This document shows, in pieces, positions 1 to 11,198 of a stretch of DNA of 64,000 nt (position 1 is its first letter; each line of letters opens with the position of its first letter). The translations under genes were made by a program, and so were the position numbers. Under the pieces are notes generated by a model. It saw only the letters and a list, made by a program, of their open reading frames with translations. It searched no databases and had not been told where the DNA came from. The stretch lies in NCBI GenBank assembly GCA_963580285.1, contig OY757017.1:116027527-116091526 (forward strand), read 5' to 3'. The DNA is from Lucinisca nassula. Taxonomy: Eukaryota; Mollusca; Bivalvia; Lucinida; Lucinidae.

Positions 1-265
1 TAAAATGCGAGGCTCTGCCGAGCATTTTATCCCTTTTCCTCAACGACTTTAATAAATTCAATATTACATGAGCACGAATGCAAGATTCTGTTTATCATAT
101 GACATTTAAAACGCATTTTATTCACGATTGTTTGCAAAAATGTTAATATTCCGCCATTAGTAAACGCGACGTCGTTAAGGACGTCGTACATGTAAAGTTA
201 CGGAACGTATCTAGCTAATTTGCATATTTAATCCACTAGTGGATTATCGAAAATATTAAATGGCT
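1..265. repeat. Left arm of a 5.4-kb inverted-repeat pair
   Basis: This segment reappears as its reverse complement at about 5110-5375. Both copies share the GC/AT palindrome around the word GCGACGTC, the palindrome TCCACTAGTGGA and the ATTTTATCCC hairpin end. The arms diverge by scattered substitutions. The outer end is cut by the window edge, so a target duplication cannot be checked. It could be the terminal inverted repeat of a non-autonomous DNA transposon, or two opposed copies of one MITE. A degenerate relative lies at 62510-62620. Confidence 0.65.
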
Positions 266-382
266 TTATTACACATTCAAAATCAAAGTACTGACATTTT
301 TTATACCTTTGAATTGTTTAATTATATTTATCTAATTCAAGCTACCTTAATGAAAGGAGACAAAGTAGACTGAGTGATTGAG

Positions 383-533
383 ATTAACGTCCCGCCAACA
401 GCTAAGGTCATACGGAGACGGGACCTTGGTTTAAAGACTCATCCGAAAGTCAGGAGAAGCCCGGGATCGATCCTGCGATCCCTGGTTTACAAGGCGAGTA
501 GCGTAACCACTGCACCACGGAGGCTTCTGGAGA
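383..533 (-). repeat. tRNA-derived SINE
   Basis: Read on the minus strand, it has a pol III A-box-like word (GTGGTGCAGTGGTTA) near 510-526 and a B-box-like word (GGATCGATCCC) near 460-472. These are followed by a short body and a 3' end containing GGGACGTTAA. The same element is embedded in both LTRs of the retrotransposon at 43-54 kb (44150-44300 and its mirror). No matching anticodon stem supports a functional tRNA. Confidence 0.65.
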
Positions 534-612
534 CAAAGTAGAAGGAGTCGAAAGTCAAAGCACTGACAACACTGGTTGGTCGATTGTCTCTTAGGGTAGT
601 CAAAAATAATTA

Positions 613-825
613 CAGAAACACGCCTATATAATTTTGATCCCTTCAACCCCACTTTTATACAGTAAAACTGGGGTTTACAGGGGTAAACCTTATTTTTTTT
701 TATTTCTGCTCTAAAATATAGATTGTTGGTACAGCAATGAACATAAGTACCCACAATCTATATTTTGAGCAGAAATTAGAACAATATCAAAATTTTTCAT
801 CTTAAAATGTTCGTGTTTTTTTTCG
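613..825. mobile_element. MITE-A copy, 3' truncated
   Basis: It carries the family A blocks in order: the end CACGCCTATATAA, the paired CCCCAC/GTGGGG blocks, the TTTCTGCTC...GAGCAGAAA inverted repeat and the central hairpin. The loop is altered. The copy ends where the next one begins. Confidence 0.7.
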
Positions 826-828
826 GTG

Positions 829-1113
829 CATCACGGAAACACGCCTTTATAATTGTGATCCCCATTGAACCCCACATTTGTGTATTAAAACTGGAGTTAA
901 CAGGGGTATTCATTATTTTTCTTCCTGCTCTAAAATATAGATTATGGGTACTCGTTAGAACCGCCCCGATGAGGCGTTTCTAACGTGTACCCACAATCAA
1001 TAATTTGGGCCAAAAAAAAAAAAAAAAAAAACATCACGAATTTTCATCTTAAAATTGTCGATTTTCGGCGGTAAAATTGACAATGTATCTGTATAGGCTT
1101 GTTTCACAATAAC
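829..1113. mobile_element. MITE-A copy with an A-rich tract
   Basis: A near full-length copy running from CATCACGGAAACACGCC to TATAGGCTTGTTTCAC. The central hairpin is GAACCGCC with a slightly decayed partner. A run of about 20 A follows the hairpin. A 58-bp sequence at about 545-602 recurs at about 1114-1172, so the A copies lie between direct repeats. Confidence 0.75.
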
Positions 1114-1225
1114 GAATCGAAAATCAAAGCACTGACAGTACTGGTGGGTCGATTGTCTCTGAGGGTAGTCTACAGAAATGCTAAGAATGTTTGGTTTACC
1201 CCATCAGTCCCTATTACAAAGAAAA

Positions 1226-1296
1226 CAGTAAATCCTGATCAGACGCCGCGTTTTGTGACGTCTGATCTGGGTCTACACTGTTGGCCAACGTCCCAG
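1226..1296. repeat. Hairpin repeat family E
   Basis: A palindrome built on GATCAGACGCC...GGCGTCTGATC with outer arms related to GCAAACAGTGTAGACC. At least eight copies with different loops occur in the window. Confidence 0.6.
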
Positions 1297-1350
1297 TACA
1301 CAAGCCAAGTCCAGATTTTACAGATAACCAACCTATTGTTTTACATGGTA

Positions 1351-1624
1351 TCATGAAATTACGCCTATATAATTCCGAACCCTTAGTATTGTATTTTATA
1401 TAGTAAAACTTGGGTTTACAGGGGTCAAACTACTTACTATTTCTGCTCTAAAATATAGATTCTAAAATATAGATTGTGGTTACTCGTTAGAATTGCGGCG
1501 GTTCTAACGAGTACCCACAATCTATATTTTGAGCAGAAATAATAAAAAAATGTAATTTTTATCTAAACATTTTTTTTCGGCAGTAAAATTTACAATGTAT
1601 TTGTATAGGCGTGCTTTTGTAATG
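1351..1624. mobile_element. MITE-A copy
   Basis: Full-length family A, from ATTACGCCTATATAA to TGTATAGGCGTGCTTTTGTAAT. The sequence TCTAAAATATAGAT is doubled just left of the hairpin. The hairpin stem is intact. Confidence 0.8.
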
Positions 1625-2019
1625 GCGCATGTACGTGAGAGGGAGAAATATACCGCTGCTATGTACATGGTCAGCGATAGTCACGTGGACAGTAGCAGGT
1701 AGAAGCTTCTGTAGTTAATTACTTTGGGTCGATTGATGAACAATCTACCAAAAAACGGGTGCAACATATTTTTTTAGAGGCAAAAAAGACAAATTTCAGC
1801 TTTGAATTAAAATAATAAAATATATTACTGTTTGGAGAAAACAGGATTTGTGTACATCCTTTTATTTATTTCTGCTCAAAATCTAATTTATATGTAATTC
1901 TAATTTTAGATCCAACACACTCTGAAATTAAAGACAAAATAAGAAACTCAAATATGGCACAAATCTGAGCTTGAGAAATATAATTAAGGGGAATGGGAAC
2001 ACCTGGGGGATTTTCCCCC
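1625..2019. other. Intergenic, no gene seen
   Basis: AT-rich sequence with no convincing exon. Only short words shared with the MITE families, such as TTTCTGCTCAAAAT near 1869, are recognisable. Confidence 0.5.
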
Positions 2020-2225
2020 ATTTTACAAAGGGAGACAGCTATCGGGACTTCATGTTCACTTTTATATAATCTCTATCACATGGAAAAGGGGTCCACTCTT
2101 AAAGGAAAGAATTTGCTCCTCAGGAGCAAATTCTGTCCTTTAAGAGTTGACCCCTATTGACATGGGAGACAAAACGTTTAGAGGAGTTGCCTTCCTTGAA
2201 GGTGTATCCATTTCCCTTAAACCAG
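2020..2225. repeat. Hairpin repeat family F
   Basis: The centre is a near-perfect palindrome, AAAGGAAAGAATTTGCTCC facing GGAGCAAATTCTGTCCTTT, flanked by moderately conserved sequence. The same arrangement recurs at 59150-59345, so the whole 200-bp block is an interspersed repeat. Confidence 0.65.
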
Positions 2226-2284
2226 CGCAAGACAAAACCTTCATTAAGACCTATGTGACAAGTGAAGACTTACAGCCATGAATG

Positions 2285-2588
2285 TGTTTGTTTGTTTGTT
2301 TGTTTGAGGTTTAACGTCCCCGCCAACACTACTAGGGTAATTTTGGAGATGTTGCTTCCAATTCGGTGGGACATTTACCCGACAGTAAGATGAATGGCTT
2401 CTAAAGCTCTAATGTCCAAAGAAAGCCGTAGGCTTTATATACAGCACGGTCCGACTCGCACCACTTTGCCTAAGTATGCTTAGGCTTTCTAAACGGTTTA
2501 CCAGTACTCATGTTCATCCAGTTGCAGCTCTGTGTGGAAGCACCCTGCAACACCATCTATTTCTCTAAGCCCCGTTGGGCGGGGGCTT
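2285..2588 (-). mobile_element. SINE-like repeat R1 copy
   Basis: On the minus strand it runs from GCCCCCGCCCAACGGGGC to GGACGTTAAACCTC and then (CAAA)n. R1 is the commonest dispersed repeat here, at about 270-310 bp. The copy at 13612-13880 has a clean target duplication, which supports retrotransposition. Confidence 0.75.
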
Positions 2589-2700
2589 CTTACAGTCATG
2601 AAAGACAGAGTTTTATTGAATGGTCATCCATGTGGCTTCTTACAATCATGAAAGACAGAGTTTTAATGAATGGGCATCCATGTATTGTTGTGTTTCGCAG
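2587..2700 (+). repeat. 57-bp tandem duplication
   Basis: Two adjacent copies of a unit starting GGCTTCTTACA and ending ATCCATGT, differing at a few positions. Confidence 0.7.
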
Positions 2701-2789
2701 AATCATAAGACATTCGATGTGTTTAAATTGGTGTTTAGCGAGCCAGTCAACACCTTCTAGGTCATGTCGAGCCCTCGGCTAACCTTATC

Positions 2790-2985
2790 AAACTTTTCCT
2801 GGGTATTTTTCAAACTTAATCGGTTTACTGGTACAGTGCACATTATTTTGCCTTCTCATATCAGCGGAAGGACGTTTATATTTCTGACCAATTTTCACGA
2901 AAAGTATTTCCGGGCCCAGTGGGAATCGAACACGCAGCCTCTAAATCATCAGTCTGACGCGCATCCGGCTGAACCTCCCGGGACC
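2790..2985 (-). mobile_element. tRNA-derived SINE, partial
   Basis: The minus strand shows a tRNA-like head with an A box (GGTTCAGCCGGATG, about 2962-2976) and a B box (GTTCGATTCCC, about 2920-2932). The body is shared with the full SINE at 21600-21893, including the GTACTGGTTAA-type module. The 3' tail is degraded. Confidence 0.65.
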
Positions 2986-2999
2986 GACCCATTCAGATG

Positions 3000-3685
3000 T
3001 TCAGACATCTAAAATGAAACTGCCTCAGAAAAATGTCACGGTCAGTTTAGTAGACAAGTAGGACTGTAAGAAAAATTGATCCAGCACACGACAAAGCCAC
3101 CACAAAGCCCTTAAAAACCTGAAAGGACTCCGATCAGCATGTACATTCACTTAGTAAGGTTTCAGTTTCTCTTATCTTTGGATATCCGGAAGCTGTAGGA
3201 GGTTCAGGCTATCAAAAAGGACTCTGATCAGCTGAGACAAGGTGGAACCGTTTGCTGATCCTAGTTAAGGTTGAAATGGTAACTTATCTGTCACATTTAA
3301 TCAATCCCTAAATGGGATACTGGCAAACTGTGTAGGTCCTGATCGAACGCCACAGAGCGCGGAGTCTAATCAGGGCATACCATGTTGGCAAAAAATATTT
3401 TCCAAATAATGTTTAAAGATAGCATCGCCTGTCATCATTAAATTTGGAAATGAACTTCTCAGGTTTGGCCATTTTGTGGGAAAGTATCTGTCCTTTTGTC
3501 TTTCCGCTTGTGATGTTTTCATTAGGGTTAAATTATCCAACGTTCGTGTTTCTTTCCCTTTGGTGTCTTTGATAGGGGCGTTGGGTGGTTGTATCGATAC
3601 CTGATCATTGCCTTCGCGTCTATTCTGAAACACAATCAATCTTGACAATCTAACATAAAACTAATAAGATATCGTGTTATTATAG
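3000..3685. other. Intergenic with hairpin E and family D fragments
   Basis: Contains a decayed family E hairpin at about 3319-3392 and a fragment of family D at 3545-3615. Family D is marked by the words CCCTTTGGTGTCTTTGAT and TATCGATACCTGATCATTG; relatives lie near 7840, 40495 and 42930. No gene is recognised. Confidence 0.5.
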
Positions 3686-5050
3686 CCCCGCTTTGAAAAA
3701 GTGGGGGCTATATTGGATTTGGCTTGTCCGGAATTCCGTCTGTCTGTCTGTCTGTCTGTAATATTTGATAGTGGGTACCTTGTGACCGCAACTCCTCTTA
3801 CAGTACTAGGTCAATCCTTTTGAAACTTTACAGGTGTATGCACATCTTCAGACTCCATATACATTTTAACATTAGTATGCACATCTTCAGACATTTTCGT
3901 GTCTTGGACGGGAGGTGTAGGTAATTGTATCACCTCCTAATCACTGCCCTCACTTCCATTTTTATATCGTGGTGACATACTAATGTTAAAAATGTTAAAA
4001 TGTATATGGAGTAGCTACCTTGTGACCGCAACTCCTCTTACAGTTCTAGGTCAATTCTTTTGAAACTTTACAGGTGTCTGAAGATGTGCATATTCCTTTT
4101 GCATTATCCTTAAATATTTTTTTTCACTTATTTCACCTTTTTTAACTTAGACAATTTTTGAGATCTACTAATGTTAAAATGTATATGGAGTAGCTACCTT
4201 GTGACCGCAACTCCTCTTACAGTTCTAGGTCAATTCTTTTGAAACTTTACAGGTGTTTTCATATAGGTCTGAAGATGTGCATATTCTTTTTGCATTATCC
4301 TTAAATATTTTTTTCACTTATTTCACCTTTTCTAACTTAGACAATTTTTGAGATCTACTAATGTTAAAATGTATAGGGAGTAGCTACCTTGTGACCGCAA
4401 CTCCTCTTACAGTCCTCGGTCAATCCTTTTGAAACTTTACAGGTGTTTTCAAATAGGTCTGAAGATGTGCATATTCTTTTTGCATTATCCTTAGATAATT
4501 TTTTACACTTATTTCACCTTTTTTAACTTAGACAATTTTTGAGATCTACTAAAGTTAAAATGTATAGGAAGTAGCTACCTTGTGATCGCAACTCCTCTTA
4601 CAGTTCTAGGTCAATCCTTTTGAAACTTTACAGGGGTTTTCATATAGGTCTGAAGATGTGCATGTGCTTTTTTCATTATCCTATTTTTTTCCACTTATTT
4701 CACTTTTTTAACTAAGACAATTTTTGAGATCTTCTAATGTTAAAATGTATAGGGAGTAGCTACCTTGTGAACGCAACTCCTCTTACAGTTCTAGGCCGAT
4801 CCTTTGAAACTTTTCAGGTGTTTTCAAAGAGGTCTTAAGATATGCATGTGGTTTTTTTCATTATCCAAAACTTATTTTTTAACTTAGACAGTTTTTCAGA
4901 TCTAATAACGCGAAAAGTCTATAAGGCGTAGGTACCTTGTTAGGGATTTAACCCTCTCACAAGTCTTTACCTTTAATTCATGAGTCTTTCTCCTCTGACA
5001 GGGCTATAGCGGGGCTATAGTCAGATCCTCTGACAGTTCTAGTTTTTTTC
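3685..5050. repeat. Pearl-like array: TCTG microsatellite plus 171-191 bp tandem core
   Basis: A (TCTG)n tract near 3737-3762 is followed by about six and a half tandem units beginning with ACCTTGTGACCGCAACTC, at about 3777, 4017, 4197, 4386, 4577, 4761 and (decayed) 4932. The first interval is 240 bp because it holds an extra segment (3895-3978). The ends carry related words, GCGGGGCTATAG and TATAGCCCCGC. Microsatellite-plus-tandem-core architecture is typical of bivalve pearl elements, thought to be Helentron-type non-autonomous elements. Assignment by architecture only. Confidence 0.65.
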
Positions 5051-5109
5051 TGTTTTTCAAATAACACATTTTATCATATGACGTCGCGTCTGAGAGTGTA
5101 ATAACGCCA

Positions 5110-5390
5110 TGCATTATTTTTGATAATCCACTAGTGGATTAAATATGCAAATTAGCTAGATACGTCCCGTAACGTTACATGTACGACGTCCTTAACGACG
5201 TCGCGTTTACTTATGGCGGAATATTGACATTTGTGCAAACAAATCCTGAAAAAAATGCGTTTTAAATGTCATATGATAAATAGAATCTTGCAATCGTGCT
5301 CATGTATTATTGAATTTATTAAACTCGTTGAGAAAAAGGGATAAAATGCTCGGCAAAGCCTCGCATTTTATCCCTTTTCCTCAACTCGTT
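5110..5390. repeat. Right arm of the window-start inverted pair
   Basis: Reverse complement of 1-265, sharing the TCCACTAGTGGA and GACGTCGCG words. At its outer end the ATAAAATGCTCGG / CCTCGCATTTTATCC palindrome continues into about 60 bp more of mirrored sequence. Confidence 0.65.
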
Positions 5391-5496
5391 TAATAAATTC
5401 AATAATACATGAGCACTCATGTAAGATCCTCTATATCTCCTCTACACTGGCTACAGTCATGTCATACAGAAAACATCATATCATTACGATAATACA

Positions 5497-5822
5497 CCCG
5501 TGCGTCATAGTGCATTTTTTTACATCTCCAAAACGGTCAATTTTCTGAAGAAAATTTATGATATTGTTCTTATTTATAATCACTACATCGGTTTTGGGTA
5601 CTCGTTAGCACAGCCTCATTTAGGCGGATCAAACGAATACCCACAAATCGGTTGTGGGAACTCGTTAGCACCGCCTCGTTGAGGCGGTTCTTACGAGTAC
5701 CCACAACCTTTGTCTAGGAGCAGAAATATGGAAAATAACGTATACCCCCGTAAAAAACAGTTTTCTCTATATAAAGTTGGCTGTAAGCGGGGTGTTTATT
5801 TCACGGACTTGTTAGTGTGATG
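5497..5822. mobile_element. MITE-B copy with doubled hairpin
   Basis: Family B blocks are present: CATCTCCAAAA, the central GTTAGCACCGCCTC hairpin, ACCCCCGTAAA and the end CACGGACTTGTTAGTGTGATG. The central hairpin segment occurs twice (about 5588-5648 and 5649-5708). Confidence 0.7.
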
Positions 5823-5844
5823 TTGAATCGATGTGTTCATGTCA

Positions 5845-5938
5845 TCGTCACCACGATATAAAAATGGAAGTGAGGGCAGTGATTAGGAGGTGATACAATT
5901 ACCTACACCTCCCGTCCAAGACACGAAAGTGATCGAAC
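5845..5938. repeat. Inverted copy of the 3895-3978 segment
   Basis: About 80 bp here is the reverse complement of the extra segment in the first tandem unit at 3895-3978 (landmarks CACCACGATATAAAAATGG and TTACCTACACCTCC). It is distantly related to family D. Confidence 0.7.
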
Positions 5939-5987
5939 ATAATATAACGTCACTATAATGAAAACGTCATCTGCGTAAGTTGTGATA

Positions 5988-6178
5988 CTTCTTATTTCTG
6001 CTCAAAATATAGATTGTGGGTACTCGTTAGAACCGCCTCATCGAGTTCTAACGAGTACCCACTATCTATATTTTGAGCAGAAATAAGAAAAATAAGGTAT
6101 ACCCCGGAAACCCCAGTTATACCATATAAAAGTGGGGTTCAAGGGGGTCAAAATTATATAAGCTTGTTTTCGTGATGT
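5988..6178. mobile_element. MITE-A copy, one half
   Basis: Has the central hairpin (loop side shortened), the GAGCAGAAATAAG arm, the CCCC/GGGG blocks and the TTTTCGTGATG terminus. The opposite terminus is missing. Confidence 0.7.
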
Positions 6179-6189
6179 GCTGGCGAAAG

Positions 6190-6411
6190 AACGTGCACTG
6201 TACTGGTTAACCGCTTACGTATAAGTCTGCCCAGGTAAAGTGTGGATAGGTAAACTGACCGGATCAAACATGACTGGGCCGTTAACCTCCAATACATAAT
6301 ACAAACAGACAAACTATATAAAAGTGGGGTTCAAGGGGTGGGGGGAGGGGAGTGGGGTTCAAGGGGTGGGGGGGGGGGGGGGCAAAATTATATAGGCGTG
6401 TTTTCGTCATG
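6190..6411. mobile_element. SINE 3' part plus MITE-A 3' fragment with G runs
   Basis: 6190-6310 matches the 3' half of the SINE at 21600-21893, ending GGGCCGTTAACCTCC with an A/C-rich tail. 6313-6411 repeats the MITE-A right end but has G-rich expansions, one of about 16 consecutive G (near 6367-6382). Confidence 0.55.
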
Positions 6412-6787
6412 AGATTTTAGTGGGGACTGTAATCGATTTTACCTGGCCACAATCCTCGCCGATGTTTGTGCAATGAGCACAGTTGAAAAGAATGCTTTTA
6501 TAGAAAACGACCGTGTGTATGTGGTGGCTGGGGTAAAGTTCGGGTACAGCTAGTTTAATTTGACATGAGACTGACGACCTCTATTACCATAATTTCACAC
6601 CCGACTGACTGGCTATATTTATCTTCGCCGTTTTCCGAAGAGGTCGATATTGTTATTCAAAACAAAGAGGCCAGTAAATGGGTCGCAGTTCACGAGATGA
6701 CAAAAAAGTCACGAGAAGCTAACGAAAACCGACCTATTAGGCACATTAAATTTATTCTATGCATAAAGGTCAGTCTCATGTAAAATT
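6412..6787. other. Intergenic, nothing recognised
   Basis: No exon with flanking splice signals and no repeat family was recognised. A short open frame of about 70 codons lacks supporting context. Confidence 0.4.
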
Positions 6788-7094
6788 TCGGCCCCGCCCA
6801 TCGGGGCTTGAAGAAATATATAGGCTGCATGATTTTTCCACGCAGAGCTGAATCCGACCTGCACACGAGTACTGGTAAACCGCTTAGAGGATCTAAGCCT
6901 GCCCAGGCAAAGCGGTGCGCATAAGTCGGACCGTCCGTGCTTATAAACCCTATTGGTTTCATTGGGCGACAGGGCGTGAGAAGTCATTTCATCTAAATGT
7001 CGGGTAAAAGTCCCACAGAATTGGAAGTAGCTCTCCAAAATGACCTTTACAGTGTTGACGGGGACGTTAAACCCCAAATCAAACAAACAAATAT
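6788..7094 (+). mobile_element. SINE-like repeat R1 copy
   Basis: A complete R1, from GCCCCGCCCATCGGGGC through the AAACCGCTTAGAGGATCTAA module to GACGTTAAACCCC and a (CAAA)n tail. Confidence 0.8.
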
Positions 7095-9840
7095 GTAAAA
7101 TTGCACCAGCTATAACAAGGGAATATAATATCTTTGTTATGCCTCTGACAAGTATTTGTTAAAACCACCTCTATGAGGCGACTTTTATGTTCGCACGCTG
7201 TCTGGGTTTGGAATATGGACGAAATTATATCGCGAGCAAATAATTGTACGGCAAACCAACGATAAAACAAGTGCGACCGTGACAAGTGATGACTCAGATC
7301 AGTCTGTACATCTGCAGAATGTGACCAGAGCATTCTTTGATCGCCAGAGCCGTCAATTCCCTCCGGACTACTCAATGTGGAATGAACGAATACTGTTATC
7401 AAGCTGTATAGATGTGCATGCTATTCTGAGTATGAGATGCTCCTATTGGCGGTTTTTGTCGTGCGTTGAAGTCATATTTTCATCCAAAACACGTTCCACT
7501 TTCATGACGAAATCACGCGTATATTATTCCGACCCCCTTGAACCCTCAGCATTTGAATCAATTATGGCGCCCTGTGGAACACCAAAAACACCAATCATTT
7601 TGATCTTTCGTTTACAGTTCAATCAGATCTTAATTAAAAGTAGTTCATTTCAGAACAACCGTTTTAGCATCTTATGTAATTTTAAAGCCTACTAAAGCTT
7701 AATGTGATAAAGACTGTCGAAATGGCAAGTAAAATGGGTGGTTCTGTAAACCAGATCATTTTGCGTGATTCTAATGAGTATGTATTGAACTGATGCAGTC
7801 TACTTATAAAGTTTGTAAAGTAGAAGTAAAACAAAGATCAGGAATCGATACAATTAACTTACTCCACCCATCAAAGACACCAAAGGGAAAGAAATACAAA
7901 GTCCGTTTGTCATACTGGAATGGCACAGCTTGCTTTAATGGCCAATAACAATGATGTTTGTATTATGGTTGAGCCATTCTGAACTTTTTCCCACTGTATA
8001 CACAAATTACTGTAGATAAAATGGTAAAACTGTTGTTTTGGCTCTTTTGTTACTCTGACAATGCCCTTTCAAAATCTGAACTAAAGTACAATCTACTTTA
8101 ATCGCACTAACTGTCATCCGCTGTGCAAATCAATGTAGGAAAGTTGTATTCATAAATAAGATCCAGAAAACAAGCAGTTACTTTTGGAAAACATGAATTG
8201 ATATAATTGAGAAGATTGTTCAATTCAACTTTCAAACAATTTCACAGGAAGAAAAGAGCAAACAGTTATCAGCACTATAGAAAAATGTAAATCCAACTTC
8301 AGATTTTGGTTCTGCAAATATGCTAGTGGTACAGCTAACAGCTGATTCATGCCATTTGTAAAACTGATTAATACAGAGCTAGAAAACTTAACATAGATGG
8401 CAAGTTTTGCAAACGTAAGACTACATATGCGAATGGGATTACAGCATCTAAATATAATATCAGTTATCAAATGAATTAGTTACAGCAAGTTGCCTTCCAT
8501 CTATTTCATTTCGGGAAGTTAAATGCTAAATGTAAAACTAGTTCCAGTGTGACTAGCTATGCATTTATTTTGACTACTAAAACATTGTCACTTACACTTT
8601 TGCAGATGCTATAATGAACTAGAAAAAAAATGCAGAAAATGCTTTTCATGATCTCACAAAACTTTTGGTGTGTGAGCAGAGTGTGAGTCTCTTTGACCAA
8701 GTGATTTATGAAAACATACCAATACATGGCCTGATCAATCATAAGAACAAATCAGAAAATCAGCATGACCCTTCGCAGATGACAAATAATTGACTGCTGT
8801 TTAATTTTACAGAGGAATATGACAACAACAATAACAATTAAAGAAACAGCAGGATTATGAAAGTAATGTATTAGCAAATTTAATATACCATTGTGTTTTA
8901 CTGACATCAAGAATCTTTGAACGGGAGGGTTTGAAAATGTGCATTTTATTCTCTTTGCTAATGTATGATCTCATCAACTTTTTAAAAGCACAGCTAAAAT
9001 ACATTGTCTGTAAACAGTGTCATTTTGTTTTGATGGAGGGGGGGGGGGGGGTTGCGGAATTATATAAATGCCAATGCTACGTTTTGTATGATAAGGTCTA
9101 AGGTGGCACTAATTTGTAATAAATACTACTATAAAAATACACTTTTGGAAAATCTTGTACCCTGATATTGCAACTGATTTTAGAACAAACATAGACCTTA
9201 ACACATATCTAGCAATCAAAAACAATGTTACCGGTTTCTGATTATTTTTTTAAAATTTGTTTGCAATATAGAGGATAGTTGTGGTCGATTTTATGTGCAA
9301 TATCTTGAGGTGACAAGCTCAGTAAAACATCTAACACTTTGGTTAAAGATCTTACTATTTATAAATTTTCATGAAAAATTGAAGAAAGTTTGAAATAAAT
9401 TATAACACATGGACATATTTACATTTATTGTATTAGATTTGTCCTTATAGAGTTCTGTTGCAAATCAAAGCAACACAATTTGAAAATAAGCAAGCTTGTT
9501 GATTTAAGAACGAAAAGTTCACAGTTGTGTATGACCTCTACAGGGGATTACCTCAGGGAGCTCTCCTGAGACCAATAGTAATTTATCAAATGAAACAAAG
9601 TTATATATATAGTTGATAGACCTCAAGTAAACAACAAATTAAGTTTCAAGAAAATCTGTACGTGGGCAGATTTGGAACTCCCCCTTTCCATTTTCTTACA
9701 ATTTTGCTTTTTAAATTTGGAGAATTAAATCTAAAAGTCTTACAGTTCCCCTAAAGATCACCAAAACCCGGTACACTTTTAAAAACCAAACAAGTGACAA
9801 GAATTTAGTTACAAAGTGATCCTCTCAACGATTTGCTTTC
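7095..9840. other. Long AT-rich gene-free stretch
   Basis: No coding exon is supported. A MITE-A end fragment lies near 7503-7550 and a family D fragment at about 7838-7900. A run of about 13 G lies near 9038-9052. The remainder looks unique. The longest open frame (7279-7695) runs through the MITE fragment and is not credible. Confidence 0.5.
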
Positions 9841-10320
9841 CCTTTTTATAGTGTCACAAATCGGAAGCCCGCAATTTCCGGTTTTGGGACCCGTTTGCCC
9901 GAAAAGACCGATAGACAGTAAATCATCGGACTGTTAAAACACATGATAAAAACCCGGAGCTGCCCGACAATAGCTAATTAAATTATCGGAAATCTCCATG
10001 AGTACAGAGCACAGAAAAACCCATCAGAACCACACATGCAGGAGTGGAGCGCAGTATAGTATCTAATTATATCTCGACAGGACTCAGCTGTTACCCGCTA
10101 ACAGCTATTATTCTTTCTGTCCGTCTGTCAGGACGGTTCCCGATAAGATTTCGGTTGCCCGAAAGAACCGCAAATAACTTTACGGGTCTTGATAAAGAAG
10201 CAATTAACCGAGGCCCCGGTACAAGTGATAAAACAAATCTTTCGAACAAGCCCGACACCCGTTATGGGCCACCGGAAAGTGCCCGAAAAACGATAATTTC
10301 ATAAGAAAAATTGTGATAGT
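9841..10320. other. GC-richer segment with repeated CCCGA words
   Basis: Clearly richer in C and G than its neighbours, with recurring words such as GCCCGAAAAGACCG, TTGCCCGAAAGAACCG and GTGCCCGAAAAACG, suggesting internal duplication of an ancient repeat. Related words occur near 38280-38340. No gene is recognised. Confidence 0.35.
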
Positions 10321-10329
10321 AAGCCACCC

Positions 10330-10900
10330 GAGAATCTTTGATTCGGGGGGGGGGGGGGGTGCATATAGTATTTGCCCTGTCTGTCCGTCTGTCTGTTTGT
10401 TTGTTTGTTTGTTTATTTGTTTGTCTGTCTGTCCGTCACAAAAACTTTAACCTTGATCATATATTCTAAAGTATTTAACCTAGTCCCATGAAACTTCACA
10501 CACTTATTCACCATCACAAGGGCTACTTTCTGACCAAGGGCCATAACTATGTTTTCATTTTAGGCTAAATATACCGCCTTGAAATTTTGCAAAAACCTTT
10601 AACCTTGATCATAACTTCAAAAGTATTTGACCTAGCCCCATGAAACTTCACAAACTTATTCACTATCACAAGGGCTACATTCTGATCAAGCCCCATAACT
10701 CTGTTGTCATTTTGGGTCGAATTATCTCCCCTTGAAATTTTACAAAAACTTTAGCCTTCATTATAACTTCAAGAGTATTTGACCTAGCCCCATGAAACGT
10801 CACACACTTATTCACCATCACAAGGGCTACATTCAGACCAAGGGCCATAACTCTGTTGTCATTTTTGGCTGAATAAGCTCCCCTTGAAATTATGCAGAAA
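10330..10900. repeat. Pearl-like array with 152-bp tandem core
   Basis: A G run (about 10345-10358) and a TCTG/TTTG microsatellite (10378-10437) are followed by three units of about 152 bp beginning CAAAAACTTTAACCTTG at about 10438, 10590 and 10742. It has the same architecture as 3685-5050 with an unrelated core. Confidence 0.65.
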
Positions 10901-10967
10901 CTCATATATTGGCTCCAACGGGGGGCATTGGTCACCTATAGTGAAAGCTCTTGTTTTTTTTTTTTTT

Positions 10968-11106
10968 TTGCTTATTTCTGTTCTTAATATAGATTGTACG
11001 TTAGATTGTACGATTGCATACGTTAGAACCGACTGTATATCCCAGTTTTACTTAATAAAAATGGGGTTCAAGGGGGCAGAATTATATAGGCATGTTTTCG
11101 TGATGG
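10968..11106. mobile_element. MITE-A fragment
   Basis: Keeps the TTATTTCTG arm, a broken hairpin and the right end GGCATGTTTTCGTGATG. Confidence 0.6.
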
Positions 11107-11198
11107 TTTTCAGCCAATATCCAATGACAATCGACCCGCGCTTTGATTAGTTTCATAGGTTATGTTATTCTAACGTTTCTTTGAATGTTCTCTTTCAG

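Noticed and set aside
613..1624. CRISPR array from regularly similar palindromes
   Set aside because: The spacing is irregular, units are about 200-330 bp with their own ends, and the genome is eukaryotic.
7279..7695. 138-codon plus-strand frame
   Set aside because: It runs through a MITE-A end fragment (about 7503-7550), and no domain or splice borders were seen.
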